The translations under genes were made by a program, and so were the position numbers. This document shows, piece after piece, positions 41,542-52,599 of a stretch of 64,000 bases of DNA. The notes beneath the pieces are model-generated. The model worked only from the letters and a program-made list of their open reading frames with translations. It searched no databases and was not told the origin of the DNA. Within the stretch, counting starts at the first letter, position 1, and each line of letters begins with the position of its first letter. The stretch lies in the NCBI RefSeq assembly GCF_042665155.1, contig NZ_JBHTCG010000022.1:62001-126000 (forward strand). Direction: 5' to 3'. This stretch comes from Sphaerisporangium rhizosphaerae (GTDB taxonomy: Bacteria > Actinomycetota > Actinomycetes > Streptosporangiales > Streptosporangiaceae).

Positions 41542-41769
41542 GGCCGCCCCGCGTCGGCGTCCCGAGCCGCCGAGCCCGTCCTGCGCCCGCGCGACGCTGA
41601 GGTCGCGCCGCGTCGGCGGACCGGCGGCGAATCTCCGCGGAGGACCGGCGACCGCCTCGGATGAACCCAGGACGAAAGCCTTGGTACGGCAGTCCTCTGT
41701 GAGGTGTGATCCGAAACGCGTTGCCACCATGAGCGCCGGCGCGCAGACTTTCGGTGTTCCGATGCTTCA

Positions 41770-43284
41770 ATGCCCCGCTCGCCGGACAGGAGGGCGCCCG
41801 TGCGCCGGTCGGAGATCTCGGCCCCTTCCCAGGCACAGGGCGACGCCGACCGTCCCGCCCACGATCATTCCGGCGACGCGCTGCCGGCAGGCCCCTTCGC
41901 CGGGCGGGACATCAGCGGCCTCGGGCGCGACCTGCGCGAGGGGCGGGTGACGGCGGAAGGGCTCGTCCGGCTCACGCTCGACGCCGTCGCCGAGATCAAC
42001 CCCGCGGTCAACGCGTTCGTCCACGTGGACCCCGCCGGGGCTCTGGCGGCGGCCCGCCGGGCGGACGCCGAACTCGCCGAGGGCATCGACCGGGGCCCCC
42101 TGCACGGGCTGCCGGTCGCGGTGAAGGACATCATCATGGTCGCCGGGCTGCCGGTGACCATGGGGTCGCGGCACTTCACCGGGCACGTGCCCGATGAGGA
42201 CGCGCGGTGCGTGGCCCACCTGCGCCGCGCGGGCGCGGTCATCATCGGCACGACGGTCACCCACCAGTTCGCCTACGGCCCCACGGGCGACCGCTCCGCC
42301 TCGGGCCCCGCGCGCAACCCGCACGATCGACGGCGGATGACGGGCGGCTCCAGCGGCGGCAGCGCCGCCGCCGTGGCGGCGGGCATCGTCCCACTGGCCG
42401 TCGGCACCGACACCGGCGGCTCGGTCCGCATACCGGCGGCCCTGTGCGGGGTGGCCGGCTTCAAGCCCGCCTACGGGACGATCCCGGCGGACGGCGTCTT
42501 CCCCCTGTCACGCACCCTTGACCACGTCGGCCTGCTCGCCGCCACCCCCCGCGACTGCCTGATCGCCTATCGCACCCTCACCGCCGACGTCACCCCGAAC
42601 GCGGGCCCGCCGACCGGCGACACCAGAAACGCCGCACACCTAGCCAGCGCCCACCCGGCCGCCGCCCGGCCGCGCGCTGCCTGGCTCGACCCCGATGGCC
42701 TGTTCTCCTGCGATCCACGCGTGGCCGCCACGGTGCGTGCCTTCGTCGAGAGCGCCACCGGCCCGCTGGAGGAGGTGAGCCTCGCTCCCGACGTCGTACG
42801 CGACCTGGGTGAGGCGTACGTCGCGATCCAGAGCAGCGAGACGGCGGCCGTGCACGCCACCCGCCTGGCGCAGGCGCCCGACCTCTTCGACGCGGAAGTG
42901 CTCGAACGGCTCCGGGGCGCGACCGAGATGCCCGGTTGGAGGTACGTCCTGGCCATGGAGGCGCGTCCCCGGCTCGCCGAGGCCGTCGGCGCGCTGTTCG
43001 CCCGCCACGAGGTGCTGGCCCTGCCGACCGTACCCATCACCGCGCCGCCCATCGGCACACGCGAGGTCGAACTGCACGGCGCCCCGGCCGCCGTCCGAGC
43101 CGCCCTGCTCTCCTACACCAGCATGTGGAACGTGCTCGGCCTCCCGGCCCTCAGCATCCCCGCCGGCACCCTCGACGGCCTCCCCGTGGCCCTGCACCTC
43201 ATCACCCGCCCCCTCCAAGAGGACTCCCTCTTCTCCCTCCTCGAAGACCCTCACGAGTTCCACCAGGCCCTCGATCTCACTTAA
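41770..43284 (+). CDS. Amidase signature family hydrolase
   Basis: A 504-residue amidase. The Ser-cisSer-Lys triad is visible: Lys in GLPVAVKDIIMVAG, the first Ser in MTGGSSGGSAAAVAAG, and the nucleophile in GTDTGGSVRIPAALCGVAGFKP. The start is uncertain: the first 45 residues are poorly conserved in character, and a later start near 41848 is possible. It is monocistronic as far as can be seen. It might act on an amide, an aryl acylamide or a carbamoyl compound; it lacks the GatB/GatC neighbours expected of GatA. Confidence 0.87.
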   Translation: MPRSPDRRAPVRRSEISAPSQAQGDADRPAHDHSGDALPAGPFAGRDISGLGRDLREGRVTAEGLVRLTLDAVAEINPAVNAFVHVDPAGALAAARRADAELAEGIDRGPLHGLPVAVKDIIMVAGLPVTMGSRHFTGHVPDEDARCVAHLRRAGAVIIGTTVTHQFAYGPTGDRSASGPARNPHDRRRMTGGSSGGSAAAVAAGIVPLAVGTDTGGSVRIPAALCGVAGFKPAYGTIPADGVFPLSRTLDHVGLLAATPRDCLIAYRTLTADVTPNAGPPTGDTRNAAHLASAHPAAARPRAAWLDPDGLFSCDPRVAATVRAFVESATGPLEEVSLAPDVVRDLGEAYVAIQSSETAAVHATRLAQAPDLFDAEVLERLRGATEMPGWRYVLAMEARPRLAEAVGALFARHEVLALPTVPITAPPIGTREVELHGAPAAVRAALLSYTSMWNVLGLPALSIPAGTLDGLPVALHLITRPLQEDSLFSLLEDPHEFHQALDLT

Positions 43285-43448
43285 AGCATGGGACGAAGAC
43301 AACGAGATCCACGCAACACGCCACAAGGTGAGTGCACTGGAGATCGAACAGGTACTGAGGAATTCCCCTGTTCACCGTCGCAACAAGCGACAGGAGGCAG
43401 GAGGCAGGAGGACGGCAGGAAGGTCACAACGGACGCAGACTGTGCCTT

Positions 43449-44237
43449 ATGACAGATGACGCCACCCGTGTCCTTCTCGATCGGTTCCTCGGCGCCGTAC
43501 GACCGTCTCTGCCGTTGGTCGCGTTATGGGCGCACGGGTCGCTGGGGGGCGGTGACTACCAGCCCGGGCGCAGCGACCTGGACTTGATCGCCGTCGTCGC
43601 CCGGCCGTGCACGGCGGAGGAGGAAAGGGCTGTCGAGGACGCGCATGAGCGCCTGGAGAGAGACATGCCCCTCGCCGCGAAGCTGCACTGCAGCTATGTC
43701 GCCGTCCCTGAGGCGGCCGATCCGGGGCAGGACCATCTCACCTGGGCTCACCAGGAACTGTTCCGCCGCCCCGTCACGCCGGTGACCAGGCGCGAGCTGC
43801 ACGAGTTCGGGCTGGTCATCCACGGTCTCACGCCCGCGTCGGTCCTGCCGCCGGTGACCGACGAGGAGCTTAAAGGCTTCGTCGCCGGCGACCTGGCGGG
43901 CTACTGGCGTCCGTCCCTGGAGTTCCCCGAGGAGTACCAGGAGGACATCTGGATCGACCTCAGCCTGCTGACCCTGGCCAGAGCGACAGTGACCCTGCGG
44001 GAGGGGCGCCTGATCACCAAACGTGAGGCCCTGGACGTGCTCACCCGGCTCGGCGCCCCGGCCGAGGTCGTCGACGACATCAGGCGACGCCGCTACGAGA
44101 CGCCCACGCCCGCCCCGGCCTCCCCGGAATGGCGCACCCGCCGTGCCGCACTGACCCTCGACTACCTCGCCCCCGCCATCGACCGCACGGTGTCCGCACA
44201 CGATTCCCGGCGCGGCCGTCCCCAGCATGAGCGGTAG
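43449..44237 (+). CDS. Nucleotidyltransferase, aminoglycoside adenylyltransferase-like
   Basis: A 262-residue protein with a pol-beta nucleotidyltransferase core, WAHGSLGGGDYQPGRSDLDLIAVV, carrying the GS and D-x-D metal ligands. A C-terminal DUF4111-like helical region (WIDLSLLTLARATVTLREGRLITKREAL) follows. It is related to ANT(3'')-type aminoglycoside-modifying enzymes, but many relatives have other or unknown targets, so resistance cannot be claimed. ATG 43449 follows a purine-rich repeat (about 43388-43425, ggaggcaggaggcaggagg). Confidence 0.78.
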   Translation: MTDDATRVLLDRFLGAVRPSLPLVALWAHGSLGGGDYQPGRSDLDLIAVVARPCTAEEERAVEDAHERLERDMPLAAKLHCSYVAVPEAADPGQDHLTWAHQELFRRPVTPVTRRELHEFGLVIHGLTPASVLPPVTDEELKGFVAGDLAGYWRPSLEFPEEYQEDIWIDLSLLTLARATVTLREGRLITKREALDVLTRLGAPAEVVDDIRRRRYETPTPAPASPEWRTRRAALTLDYLAPAIDRTVSAHDSRRGRPQHER

Positions 44238-44330
44238 AGGCGTACCACGGCGCCTTCGGTAGGGAACTCGAGGGGCGGAGCCTCTCGATGGCGGCGGAGC
44301 CGCCTGGAAAACACAGCCCGAGCCGGAGCG

Positions 44331-44368
44331 CCCCCCGGGCGCGGAGGTGAGGGCCTTTGCCCGGGGGG
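44331..44368. terminator. Bidirectional terminator between nucleotidyltransferase and sdhB
   Basis: CCCCCCGGGC and GCCCGGGGGG form a perfect 10-bp stem with an 18-base loop, between the convergent ends of the nucleotidyltransferase gene and the first sdh operon. A smaller hairpin, GGCGG-CGGAG-CCGCC, lies at about 44290-44305. Confidence 0.7.
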
Positions 44369-44378
44369 TGGAGGGTGG

Positions 44379-45116
44379 TTACTTGGCGGCTTTGAGGTAG
44401 TCGCGGTTCATTTGGGCGATGGCGTCGAGGGAGATGCCCTTGGGGCAGACCGCGGTGCATTCGCCGGTGTTGGTGCAGCCGCCGAAGCCTTCGAGGTCCA
44501 TCTGGTCGACCATCGCCACGACGCGGGAGTCGCGTTCCGGCTGCCCCTGCGGGAGCAGGCCGAGGTGGGTGATCTTGGCCGCGGTGAACAGCGAGGCCGA
44601 GCCGTTGGGGCAGGCGGCCACGCAGGCGCCGCAGCCGATGCAGGTGGCGGCGTCGAAGGCCGAGTCGGCGTCGTCCTTCTTCACCGGGACGCTGTGCGCG
44701 TCCGGCGCCGAGCCCGCGGGCACGGAGATGAAGCCGCCGGCCTGGATGATGCGGTCGAAGGAGCTCCGGTCGACGACCAGGTCCTTGACCACGGGGAACG
44801 GCGCGGCGCGCCACGGCTCGATGGTGACGGTGGCGCCGTCCTCGAAGTGGCGCATGTGGAGCTGGCAGGTGGTCGTGGCGCGCTGCTCGCCGTGGGCGAC
44901 GCCGTTGATGACCATGCCGCACATGCCGCAGATGCCTTCGCGGCAGTCGTGGTCGAACGCGACGGGGTCCTCGCCTTCGAGGATGAGCCGCTCGTTGAGG
45001 ACGTCCAGCATCTCCAGGAAGGACATGTCCGGCGACACGTCTGTGACCTGATAAGTCACCATCCGTCCGCTGTCGGCGGGGCCATTCTGCCGCCAGACCT
45101 TCAGGGTGAGGTTCAT
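44379..45116 (-). CDS. sdhB: Succinate dehydrogenase/fumarate reductase iron-sulfur subunit (operon 1)
   Basis: A 245-residue electron-transfer subunit. The [2Fe-2S] site is CREGICGMCGMVINGVAHG with a final Cys in TTTC. The [4Fe-4S]/[3Fe-4S] sites are CIGCGACVAACP and CTNTGECTAVCP. It passes electrons from the flavoprotein to the di-haem anchor in the membrane. It is the last gene of a minus-strand sdhCAB operon, 55 bases after sdhA. This is the Corynebacterium/Bacillus-like SQR type; it differs clearly from the SdhB at 55332. Confidence 0.93.
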   Translation of the reverse strand: MNLTLKVWRQNGPADSGRMVTYQVTDVSPDMSFLEMLDVLNERLILEGEDPVAFDHDCREGICGMCGMVINGVAHGEQRATTTCQLHMRHFEDGATVTIEPWRAAPFPVVKDLVVDRSSFDRIIQAGGFISVPAGSAPDAHSVPVKKDDADSAFDAATCIGCGACVAACPNGSASLFTAAKITHLGLLPQGQPERDSRVVAMVDQMDLEGFGGCTNTGECTAVCPKGISLDAIAQMNRDYLKAAK

Positions 45117-45171
45117 GGTTCCGCTTACCGTTCCTCGGTCGCAGGGCGGGGCTCAGGACGCGTGACCGCGC

Positions 45172-47093
<1,922 letters not shown>

Positions 47094-47097
<4 letters not shown>

Positions 47098-47870
47098 TTG
47101 ACTGCTCCGATCGTCACGGCGATGGGGACGGCGAGGAAGCCGAGGACCAGCACGGCGGCGAGCACGGCCGCGCCGGCGTTCAGCAGGTGCCGGCTGCGTC
47201 CGCCGGCCAGGCCCAGGGTCTGGAAGGCGCTCCACAGGCCGTGGCGCAGGTGCAGCCCGATCATGATCAGGGCGACGACGTAGAAGGCGGTCACCCACCA
47301 GCGCGAGGGGTCGAAGCCCGCGATCACGCGGTCGTACGGGGTGGCGGCGAAGCCCTTGGGGTTGACCACGCCGAAGGTCAGGTCGAGCAGGTGCCAGACG
47401 ACGAACAGCACGATGATGACGCCGCCGTAGCGCATGGTGCGCACGACGTAGCCGCCGGCCTGCGACTTCCGCTTCGCCGCGTACTTGACCGGCCGCGCCT
47501 TGGCCGCGCGGCGGGCCAGCGAGACCGCCGCCCACATGTGCAGCACGACGGCGGCGGCGAGCACGATCTCGGTGAGGGTCAGCACGGTGCGGGCCGGCAG
47601 GGCCGGCTCGCCGACGGTGCGCAGCCACTCGGCGTAGGAGTTGAAGGTGTCCCTGCCGAGGAACAGCTTGGCGTTGCCGATCATGTGACCGATGAGGAAG
47701 AGCACCAGCACGGCGCCGCTGACGGCCATGACGGCCTTCTTGCCGTTGGACGAGCGCAGGAAGCCGTGCCGCCGCCCGTGGCGCGCGCCGGGGCGCTTGG
47801 AGGACCTGGGGGGCGAGGTGCGCGGCGTCACCACAGCGGTGGCGGCGCCTCGGTCTATCGTCGATGTCAC
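47094..47870 (-). CDS. sdhC: Succinate dehydrogenase cytochrome b subunit (operon 1)
   Basis: A 258-residue di-haem anchor with five membrane helices and conserved histidines in LFLIGHMIGNAKLFLG, VVLHMWAAVSLARR, VVWHLLDLTFG and GLHLRHGLWSAFQTLG. It resembles SdhC of Corynebacterium and Bacillus, which reduces menaquinone. It has a basic, Ser/Arg-rich N-terminus of about 40 residues; GTG 47870 with GGAAG is the likely start. It is the first gene of the operon and is divergent from a LysR regulator 188 bases away. Confidence 0.9.
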
Positions 47871-48058
47871 GTCTTCCGACGGTAGAGATCGGGCGTCCAG
47901 GCGTCCAAGTCATGAAACGCCTGGTCTCCATAGCCAGGCGCTATCCCCCATGGCTCGCCGGGCACAGCGCGTCCGGGCGTCCGGCGCCGATGCGAGCAAT
48001 CTCACAGCTGACGGGCCGACCTGGGAGATGCCGGAGCCGTCCCCGTACGCTGTGAGAC

Positions 48059-48997
48059 GTGCAGCTACAGCAACTCGCGTCATTCGTGGCTGTGGCCGAG
48101 ACCTCGCACTTCACGCACGCGGCGGAGCGCATGCGCCTCGCCCAGCCCTCCCTCAGCAAGCAGATCAAGTCTCTGGAGGCCGAACTCGGGGCCGCCCTGT
48201 TCAGCCGCGCCCGGGGCAACGTGACGCTGACCCCGGCCGGCGAGGCGCTGCTGCCCCTGGCCCGCCGCATGCTGGCCGACGCCGACACCGCCCGCCGCGA
48301 GGTCGCCGAACTGGCCGGGCTGCGCCGCGGCCGGGTGCGCCTGGGGGCGACCCCGTCCCTGTGCGCCGGGCTGCTGGCCGACGCGCTGGCCCGTTTCCAC
48401 GGCGACTATCCCGGCATCGACCTGCTGGTGGAGGAGGGCGGCTCGCGCGACCTGGTCCGCGACCTCGCCCGGGGCCAGCTCGACCTCGCGCTGATCATCC
48501 TGCCGCTGCAGAGCAGCGACCCGTCCCTGGTGACGCAGGAGATCCTCAAGGAGAACCTCGTCGTCGCCTCTCCGTCCGGCTCCACGGGCCGCAGGGCCTA
48601 CGTCCGCATCGAGGAGCTGCGCGGCCGTCCGCTGGTGATGTTCCGGCGCGGCTACGACCTTCGCGAGGCGACCCTGAACGCCTGCCGCCAGGCGGGGTTC
48701 GAGCCGCGGTTCGCCGTCGAGGGCGGCGAGATGGACGCCGTGCTGCGCTTCGTGGAGGCCGGGCTGGGCGTCGCCGTGGTGCCTTCGATGGTGCTGGACG
48801 GGCGTCCGGGCCTGGCCGGCACCCCGCTCGCGCCGCCGGGGCTCGGCCGCACGATAGCGCTCGCTCACCGCAAAGACGTCGAACCGACCCGGGCGGCTCA
48901 GGCCTTCCGCGCTACGCTGCTCTCTTATCTGTCGCAAGCCGCGGAGGAGGGGTCGCTGCCGCAGGGTGTGGTGCTCGCCGAGCTGCCGGCCGTGTAA
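48059..48997 (+). CDS. LysR-family regulator, probably of the sdhCAB operon
   Basis: A 312-residue regulator. The N-terminal winged HTH is LQQLASFVAVAETSHFTHAAERMRLAQPSLSKQIKSLEAELGAALFSR; the rest is the two-lobed effector domain. It lies divergently next to sdhC, the classical position for a LysR protein controlling its neighbour. GTG 48059 is chosen because it begins at the conserved MQLQQLASFV; TACGCT a few bases upstream might be the -10 box of a leaderless mRNA. Effector unknown; succinate or another C4 acid is a guess. Confidence 0.9.
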   Translation: MQLQQLASFVAVAETSHFTHAAERMRLAQPSLSKQIKSLEAELGAALFSRARGNVTLTPAGEALLPLARRMLADADTARREVAELAGLRRGRVRLGATPSLCAGLLADALARFHGDYPGIDLLVEEGGSRDLVRDLARGQLDLALIILPLQSSDPSLVTQEILKENLVVASPSGSTGRRAYVRIEELRGRPLVMFRRGYDLREATLNACRQAGFEPRFAVEGGEMDAVLRFVEAGLGVAVVPSMVLDGRPGLAGTPLAPPGLGRTIALAHRKDVEPTRAAQAFRATLLSYLSQAAEEGSLPQGVVLAELPAV

Positions 48998-49149
48998 CGC
49001 GTGGGGGTTACAGATCGGTACGTGCACGGCGTTTCATTTCCTATTCGGACCCCCAAGTCAGGGTTTTTCACTTCCATGCGTCAGAACGACTTTCGCTATA
49101 TGGTGCAGGGCAACAGGCAAGGTCAGTCATCACGTCACAAGAGGAAGCA

Positions 49150-50349
49150 GTGACCGCGCTCTCGCCCGGCACACCGGCGGCGCCCCACGAGATGCAGACG
49201 ATCCTCCTCATCGAGGACGACGCGGGAGACGCGTTCCTCGTCGAGGAGCTGCTCGCCGGTGCGGCGACGCCTCCTAAGATCATTTGGGCGCGCAGCCTCG
49301 CCGAGAGCCGCGACCGGCTCACCGACGAGGTCCAGTGCGTGGTGGTCGACCTGTCGCTGCCCGACGCCACCGGCCTCGAGGCCCTGCGCCAGGTGATCAC
49401 GATGGCGCCGGACACCGCCGTGCTGGTGCTCACCGGGCTCAACGACGCCCACGTCGGCGTCGAGGCCGTCGCCGTGGGCGCGCAGGACTACCTGGTCAAG
49501 CAGGACGTCGACGAGCGCCTGCTGGCCCGCGCCATCAGCTACGCCATCGAGCGCAAGCGCGCCGACCTCGCCCAGCGCAAGCTCGCCGACGCCCAGCACC
49601 TCAGCCGCGAGAACGCCCGCCTGGAGCACGGCCTGCTGCCCGTCCCCATGCTCAAGCCCGAGCTGGCGCGTGACGGGCTGCAACACCAGGCCCGCTACCT
49701 GCCCGGACGCCGCCAGGCCCTGCTGGCGGGCGACTTCTGGGACACCGTCCAGACCCCCGACGGGGCGGTGCACGTGGTCATCGGAGACGTCTGCGGCCAC
49801 GGCCCGGACGAGGCGGCGCTCGGCGTCGCGCTGCGCATCGCCTGGCGCACGCTCGTGCTGGCCGGCCACACGGGCACCGAGTTGCTGACGACCCTGGAAG
49901 CCGTCCTGCGCAACGAACGCAAGTCCCCTGAGATCTTCACCACCATGTGCACGGTCACCATCGACCCCGGCCTGCGCACCGCCAAGCTCCACGTCGTCGG
50001 GCACCCGCCCCCCGTGTGGGTGCGCGGCGGGGTCGACGGCGGCGTCCTCGACGTCGTGCCCGACACGCCCTCCGGTCCTCCGCTCGGCATCTTCACCGAC
50101 GTCGACTGGGCCACGATCGACCTCGACCTCGGCGACGACTGGTCGATGCTGCTCTACACCGACGGCCTGATCGAGGCGACGGTGGGCGGCGGGCCCGACC
50201 TGCTCGGCACCGAGGGGCTCATCCGCCTCATCCGCGAGCAGGGCGAGATCGACCTCGACCGCATCATCACCTCGGTCCAGGAGATGCACAGGGACGCGCT
50301 CAGCGACGATCTGGCCGCCGTGCTGGTCGGCCGCAGGCCCCCGCCATGA
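49150..50349 (+). CDS. Response regulator with SpoIIE-type PP2C phosphatase domain
   Basis: A 399-residue protein: a receiver domain (about 15-135, phospho-acceptor Asp in VVVDLSLPDATGL, Lys in YLVKQD), a short coiled linker (RADLAQRKLADAQHLSRENARLEHGLLP) and a SpoIIE/PP2C domain (DFWDTVQTPDGAVHVVIGDVCGHGPDEAALG ... LLYTDGLIEA). It would dephosphorylate an anti-sigma-antagonist when activated. GTG 49150 is preceded by GAGGAAG. It overlaps the kinase gene by four bases, so the three genes to 52365 form one signalling operon. Confidence 0.92.
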   Translation: MTALSPGTPAAPHEMQTILLIEDDAGDAFLVEELLAGAATPPKIIWARSLAESRDRLTDEVQCVVVDLSLPDATGLEALRQVITMAPDTAVLVLTGLNDAHVGVEAVAVGAQDYLVKQDVDERLLARAISYAIERKRADLAQRKLADAQHLSRENARLEHGLLPVPMLKPELARDGLQHQARYLPGRRQALLAGDFWDTVQTPDGAVHVVIGDVCGHGPDEAALGVALRIAWRTLVLAGHTGTELLTTLEAVLRNERKSPEIFTTMCTVTIDPGLRTAKLHVVGHPPPVWVRGGVDGGVLDVVPDTPSGPPLGIFTDVDWATIDLDLGDDWSMLLYTDGLIEATVGGGPDLLGTEGLIRLIREQGEIDLDRIITSVQEMHRDALSDDLAAVLVGRRPPP

Positions 50350-51923
50350 CCGACCTGGCGCCCCTCCCCGCCCCCGCGCCGCCGAGCGGGGTCGGGCGCC
50401 TGCCCCTCGGGCGGTGGTTCGCCATCACCGGGATGCTCGTGGCGCTGGCCTTCGCCCTCGGGTCCGCCGTCACGGTCATGACCGTCGAGCGCCTGCGGGT
50501 CGCCCGCGTGTCGGTCGTCGACGTGATCGACCCGGCCGTCCTGCACACCCTGGAGATCTCCACCGCCCTGTCGACGCAGGAGAGCTCCATCCGCGCCTTC
50601 GGGCGCACGAACGAAGAGCAGTACCTGCGCGACTACCGGCAGGGTCTGCAGGCCGAGGCGGCCGCCACCGCCCGGCTCTCCGCCCTGGTGACCCGCATGG
50701 CCGACCCGGCCGTCCGCGCCGGCTTCGACCGGCTCACCGTCGCCTCGGCCGCGTGGCGGCGCGACTACGCCGACGTCGTCATCGCCAAGGTGCCCACGCT
50801 GAAGACCGGCACCGCGACCACCTACGCCGCGGTCAACACCCTGCGCTTCGGCGCCGTGCGCGCGGCCCTGTCGGCGCAGCAGGACCGTCTCGGCGACCTG
50901 CACGACGTCGGCAGCGCGCGCATCGAGGCGGGCTGGAAGACCTTCTACCTCGTGCTGCTCGTGATGGGCCTCGTGTTCGTCGGCGCGGCGGTGGCCTTTA
51001 CGCTCATCGTCAGGTACATCGTGCTGCGGCCGATCTCCCAGCTCACCCACCAGGTGCGGGCGGTGGCGCAGGGCGACTTCGAGCACCAGCTCCAGGTGCG
51101 CCGGCCGGCCGAGCTGGCCGAGTTGTCGGGCCGCGTGGACGCCATGCGCGGGCGCATGCTGCGCGAGTGGCGCCGCGCCGCCGAGGCCCAGCGGCTGCTG
51201 TCGGACCAGGCGGCCGAGTTGCGCCGCTCCAACGCCGAGCTGGAGCAGTTCGCCTACGTGGCCAGCCACGACCTGCAGGAACCGCTGCGCAAGGTGGCGA
51301 GCTTCACCCAGATGCTGGAGCAGCGGTACGGTGACCAGCTCGACGAGCGGGCCAAGCAGTACGTCACCTTCGCCGTCGACGGCGCCAAGCGTATGCAACT
51401 CCTCATCAATGATCTGCTGAACCTTTCCCGTGTGGGCCGGGTGGGCGGCGTGAAGGCCCCGACGGACATGGAGAAGGTGCTGGACACCGCCGTGGGCAAC
51501 GTCTCGGCGAAGATCGAGGACACCGACGCCGTCGTCTCGCACGACCCGATGCCCACGGTGTTCGGGGACCGCGTGCTGCTCGCCCAGCTCCTGCAGAACC
51601 TCATCGGCAATGCCTTGAAGTTCCGTTCGGAACGGACGCCGCACATCCACATCTCCGCCCGGCAGGAGGGCGACATGTGGGAGTTCGCCTGCGCGGACAA
51701 CGGCATAGGCATCGACAGCAAGTACGCTGATCGGATCTTCCTGATATTTCAGCGCTTGCACCCACGGGACGTATATCCCGGAACCGGCATCGGCCTGGCT
51801 CTGTGCAGGAAGATCGTCGAGTACCACGGCGGCAAGATCTGGCTGGACGAGCCAGACCCCGGCAACCCGGGCACCACGTTCCGCTGGACCCTGCCCGCGA
51901 TCACTGGAGATCAGCATGGATGA
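50346..51923 (+). CDS. Membrane sensor histidine kinase with CHASE3-like sensor and HAMP
   Basis: A 525-residue kinase. Helix 1 (about 22-46) and helix 2 (about 205-228, YLVLLVMGLVFVGAAVAFTLIV) enclose an extracytoplasmic CHASE3-like four-helix domain (VIDPAVLHTLEISTALSTQESSIRAFGRTNEEQYLRDY). HAMP follows, then a coiled segment and the H-box FAYVASHDLQEPLRKVASF. The ATP-binding domain has NLIGNALKF, DNGIGID and GTGIGLALCRKIVEYHGG. It resembles bacteriophytochrome-type and Cph-like kinases without the light sensor. It likely phosphorylates the two flanking receivers. Confidence 0.92.
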   Translation: MTDLAPLPAPAPPSGVGRLPLGRWFAITGMLVALAFALGSAVTVMTVERLRVARVSVVDVIDPAVLHTLEISTALSTQESSIRAFGRTNEEQYLRDYRQGLQAEAAATARLSALVTRMADPAVRAGFDRLTVASAAWRRDYADVVIAKVPTLKTGTATTYAAVNTLRFGAVRAALSAQQDRLGDLHDVGSARIEAGWKTFYLVLLVMGLVFVGAAVAFTLIVRYIVLRPISQLTHQVRAVAQGDFEHQLQVRRPAELAELSGRVDAMRGRMLREWRRAAEAQRLLSDQAAELRRSNAELEQFAYVASHDLQEPLRKVASFTQMLEQRYGDQLDERAKQYVTFAVDGAKRMQLLINDLLNLSRVGRVGGVKAPTDMEKVLDTAVGNVSAKIEDTDAVVSHDPMPTVFGDRVLLAQLLQNLIGNALKFRSERTPHIHISARQEGDMWEFACADNGIGIDSKYADRIFLIFQRLHPRDVYPGTGIGLALCRKIVEYHGGKIWLDEPDPGNPGTTFRWTLPAITGDQHG

Positions 51924-52365
51924 CTACCGCTTCATCGACGTCCTGCTCGTCGAGGACGACCCTGGAGACGTCCTGCTGACCAAGGAGGCGTTCGAGCACA
52001 ACAAGGTGCAGAACAAGCTGCACGTCGTCAGCGACGGCGAGCAGGCCATGGCCTTCCTGCGCCAGGAGGACCCCTACTTCGACGCGCCGCGGCCCGACCT
52101 GATCCTCCTCGACCTCAACCTGCCCCGTAAGGACGGCAGAGAGGTGCTGGAGGACATCAAGGCCGACGCCGCCCTGCGGAGCATCCCCGTGGTGGTGCTC
52201 ACGACCTCCGAGGCCGAGGAGGACATCCTGCGCAGTTACCACCTGCACGCCAACGCCTACGTGGCCAAGCCGGTCGACTTCGACCAGTTCATCAAAGTGG
52301 TCCGTCAGATCGACGATTTCTTCGTGACGGTCGTGAAACTGCCAAAGAACGGTCAACGTCTGTAG
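51916..52365 (+). CDS. Single-domain response regulator (Rcp1-like)
   Basis: A 149-residue receiver domain without output: VLLVEDDPGDVLLTKEAF, phospho-acceptor Asp in LILLDLNLPRKDG, Thr in VVLTTS, Lys in YVAKPVDFDQF. Such proteins shuttle phosphate with the adjacent kinase, as in the Cph1/Rcp1 pairs. It overlaps the kinase gene by eight bases. The signal and final output of the cluster are unknown; nothing links it directly to either sdh operon except position. Confidence 0.92.
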   Translation: MDDYRFIDVLLVEDDPGDVLLTKEAFEHNKVQNKLHVVSDGEQAMAFLRQEDPYFDAPRPDLILLDLNLPRKDGREVLEDIKADAALRSIPVVVLTTSEAEEDILRSYHLHANAYVAKPVDFDQFIKVVRQIDDFFVTVVKLPKNGQRL

Positions 52366-52422
52366 GCCCTGACACGGGGGTGACAGGGACGTGACAGGAA
52401 TCACACGAGGTCGGCCGAAAAA

Positions 52423-52440
52423 GTGAGTGACCCTTCTCAC
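52423..52440 (+). promoter_or_regulatory. Inverted repeat upstream of the second sdh operon
   Basis: GTGAG-N8-CTCAC lies in the 235-base gap before the second sdh operon, next to three GTGACAGG-like direct repeats at 52378-52400. It recalls redox-regulator sites of the Rex type but does not match their consensus well. A TAACGT at 52460 could be a -10 box. Confidence 0.35.
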
Positions 52441-52599
52441 ACGCGGGGTACCCAGGGTCGTAACGTAGAGCCCCACCGGCCCGCGCGCGGCTGTGCGACC
52501 GGCGCGAACCACGACGCGCGCGGCATCCAGCCCTACGTGAAAGCCTCGGACCCTCACCTTTGACACCAGAGGGGTCCGCGGGAGGTGGAGAGTTCTCCG

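Noticed and set aside
43449..44237. Aminoglycoside resistance gene
   Set aside because: The fold matches, but substrate specificity cannot be read from the sequence, and many relatives have no resistance role.
52423..52440. Rex operator before the second sdh operon
   Set aside because: The arms and spacing (GTGAG-N8-CTCAC) do not match the usual Rex site; recorded only as an inverted repeat.
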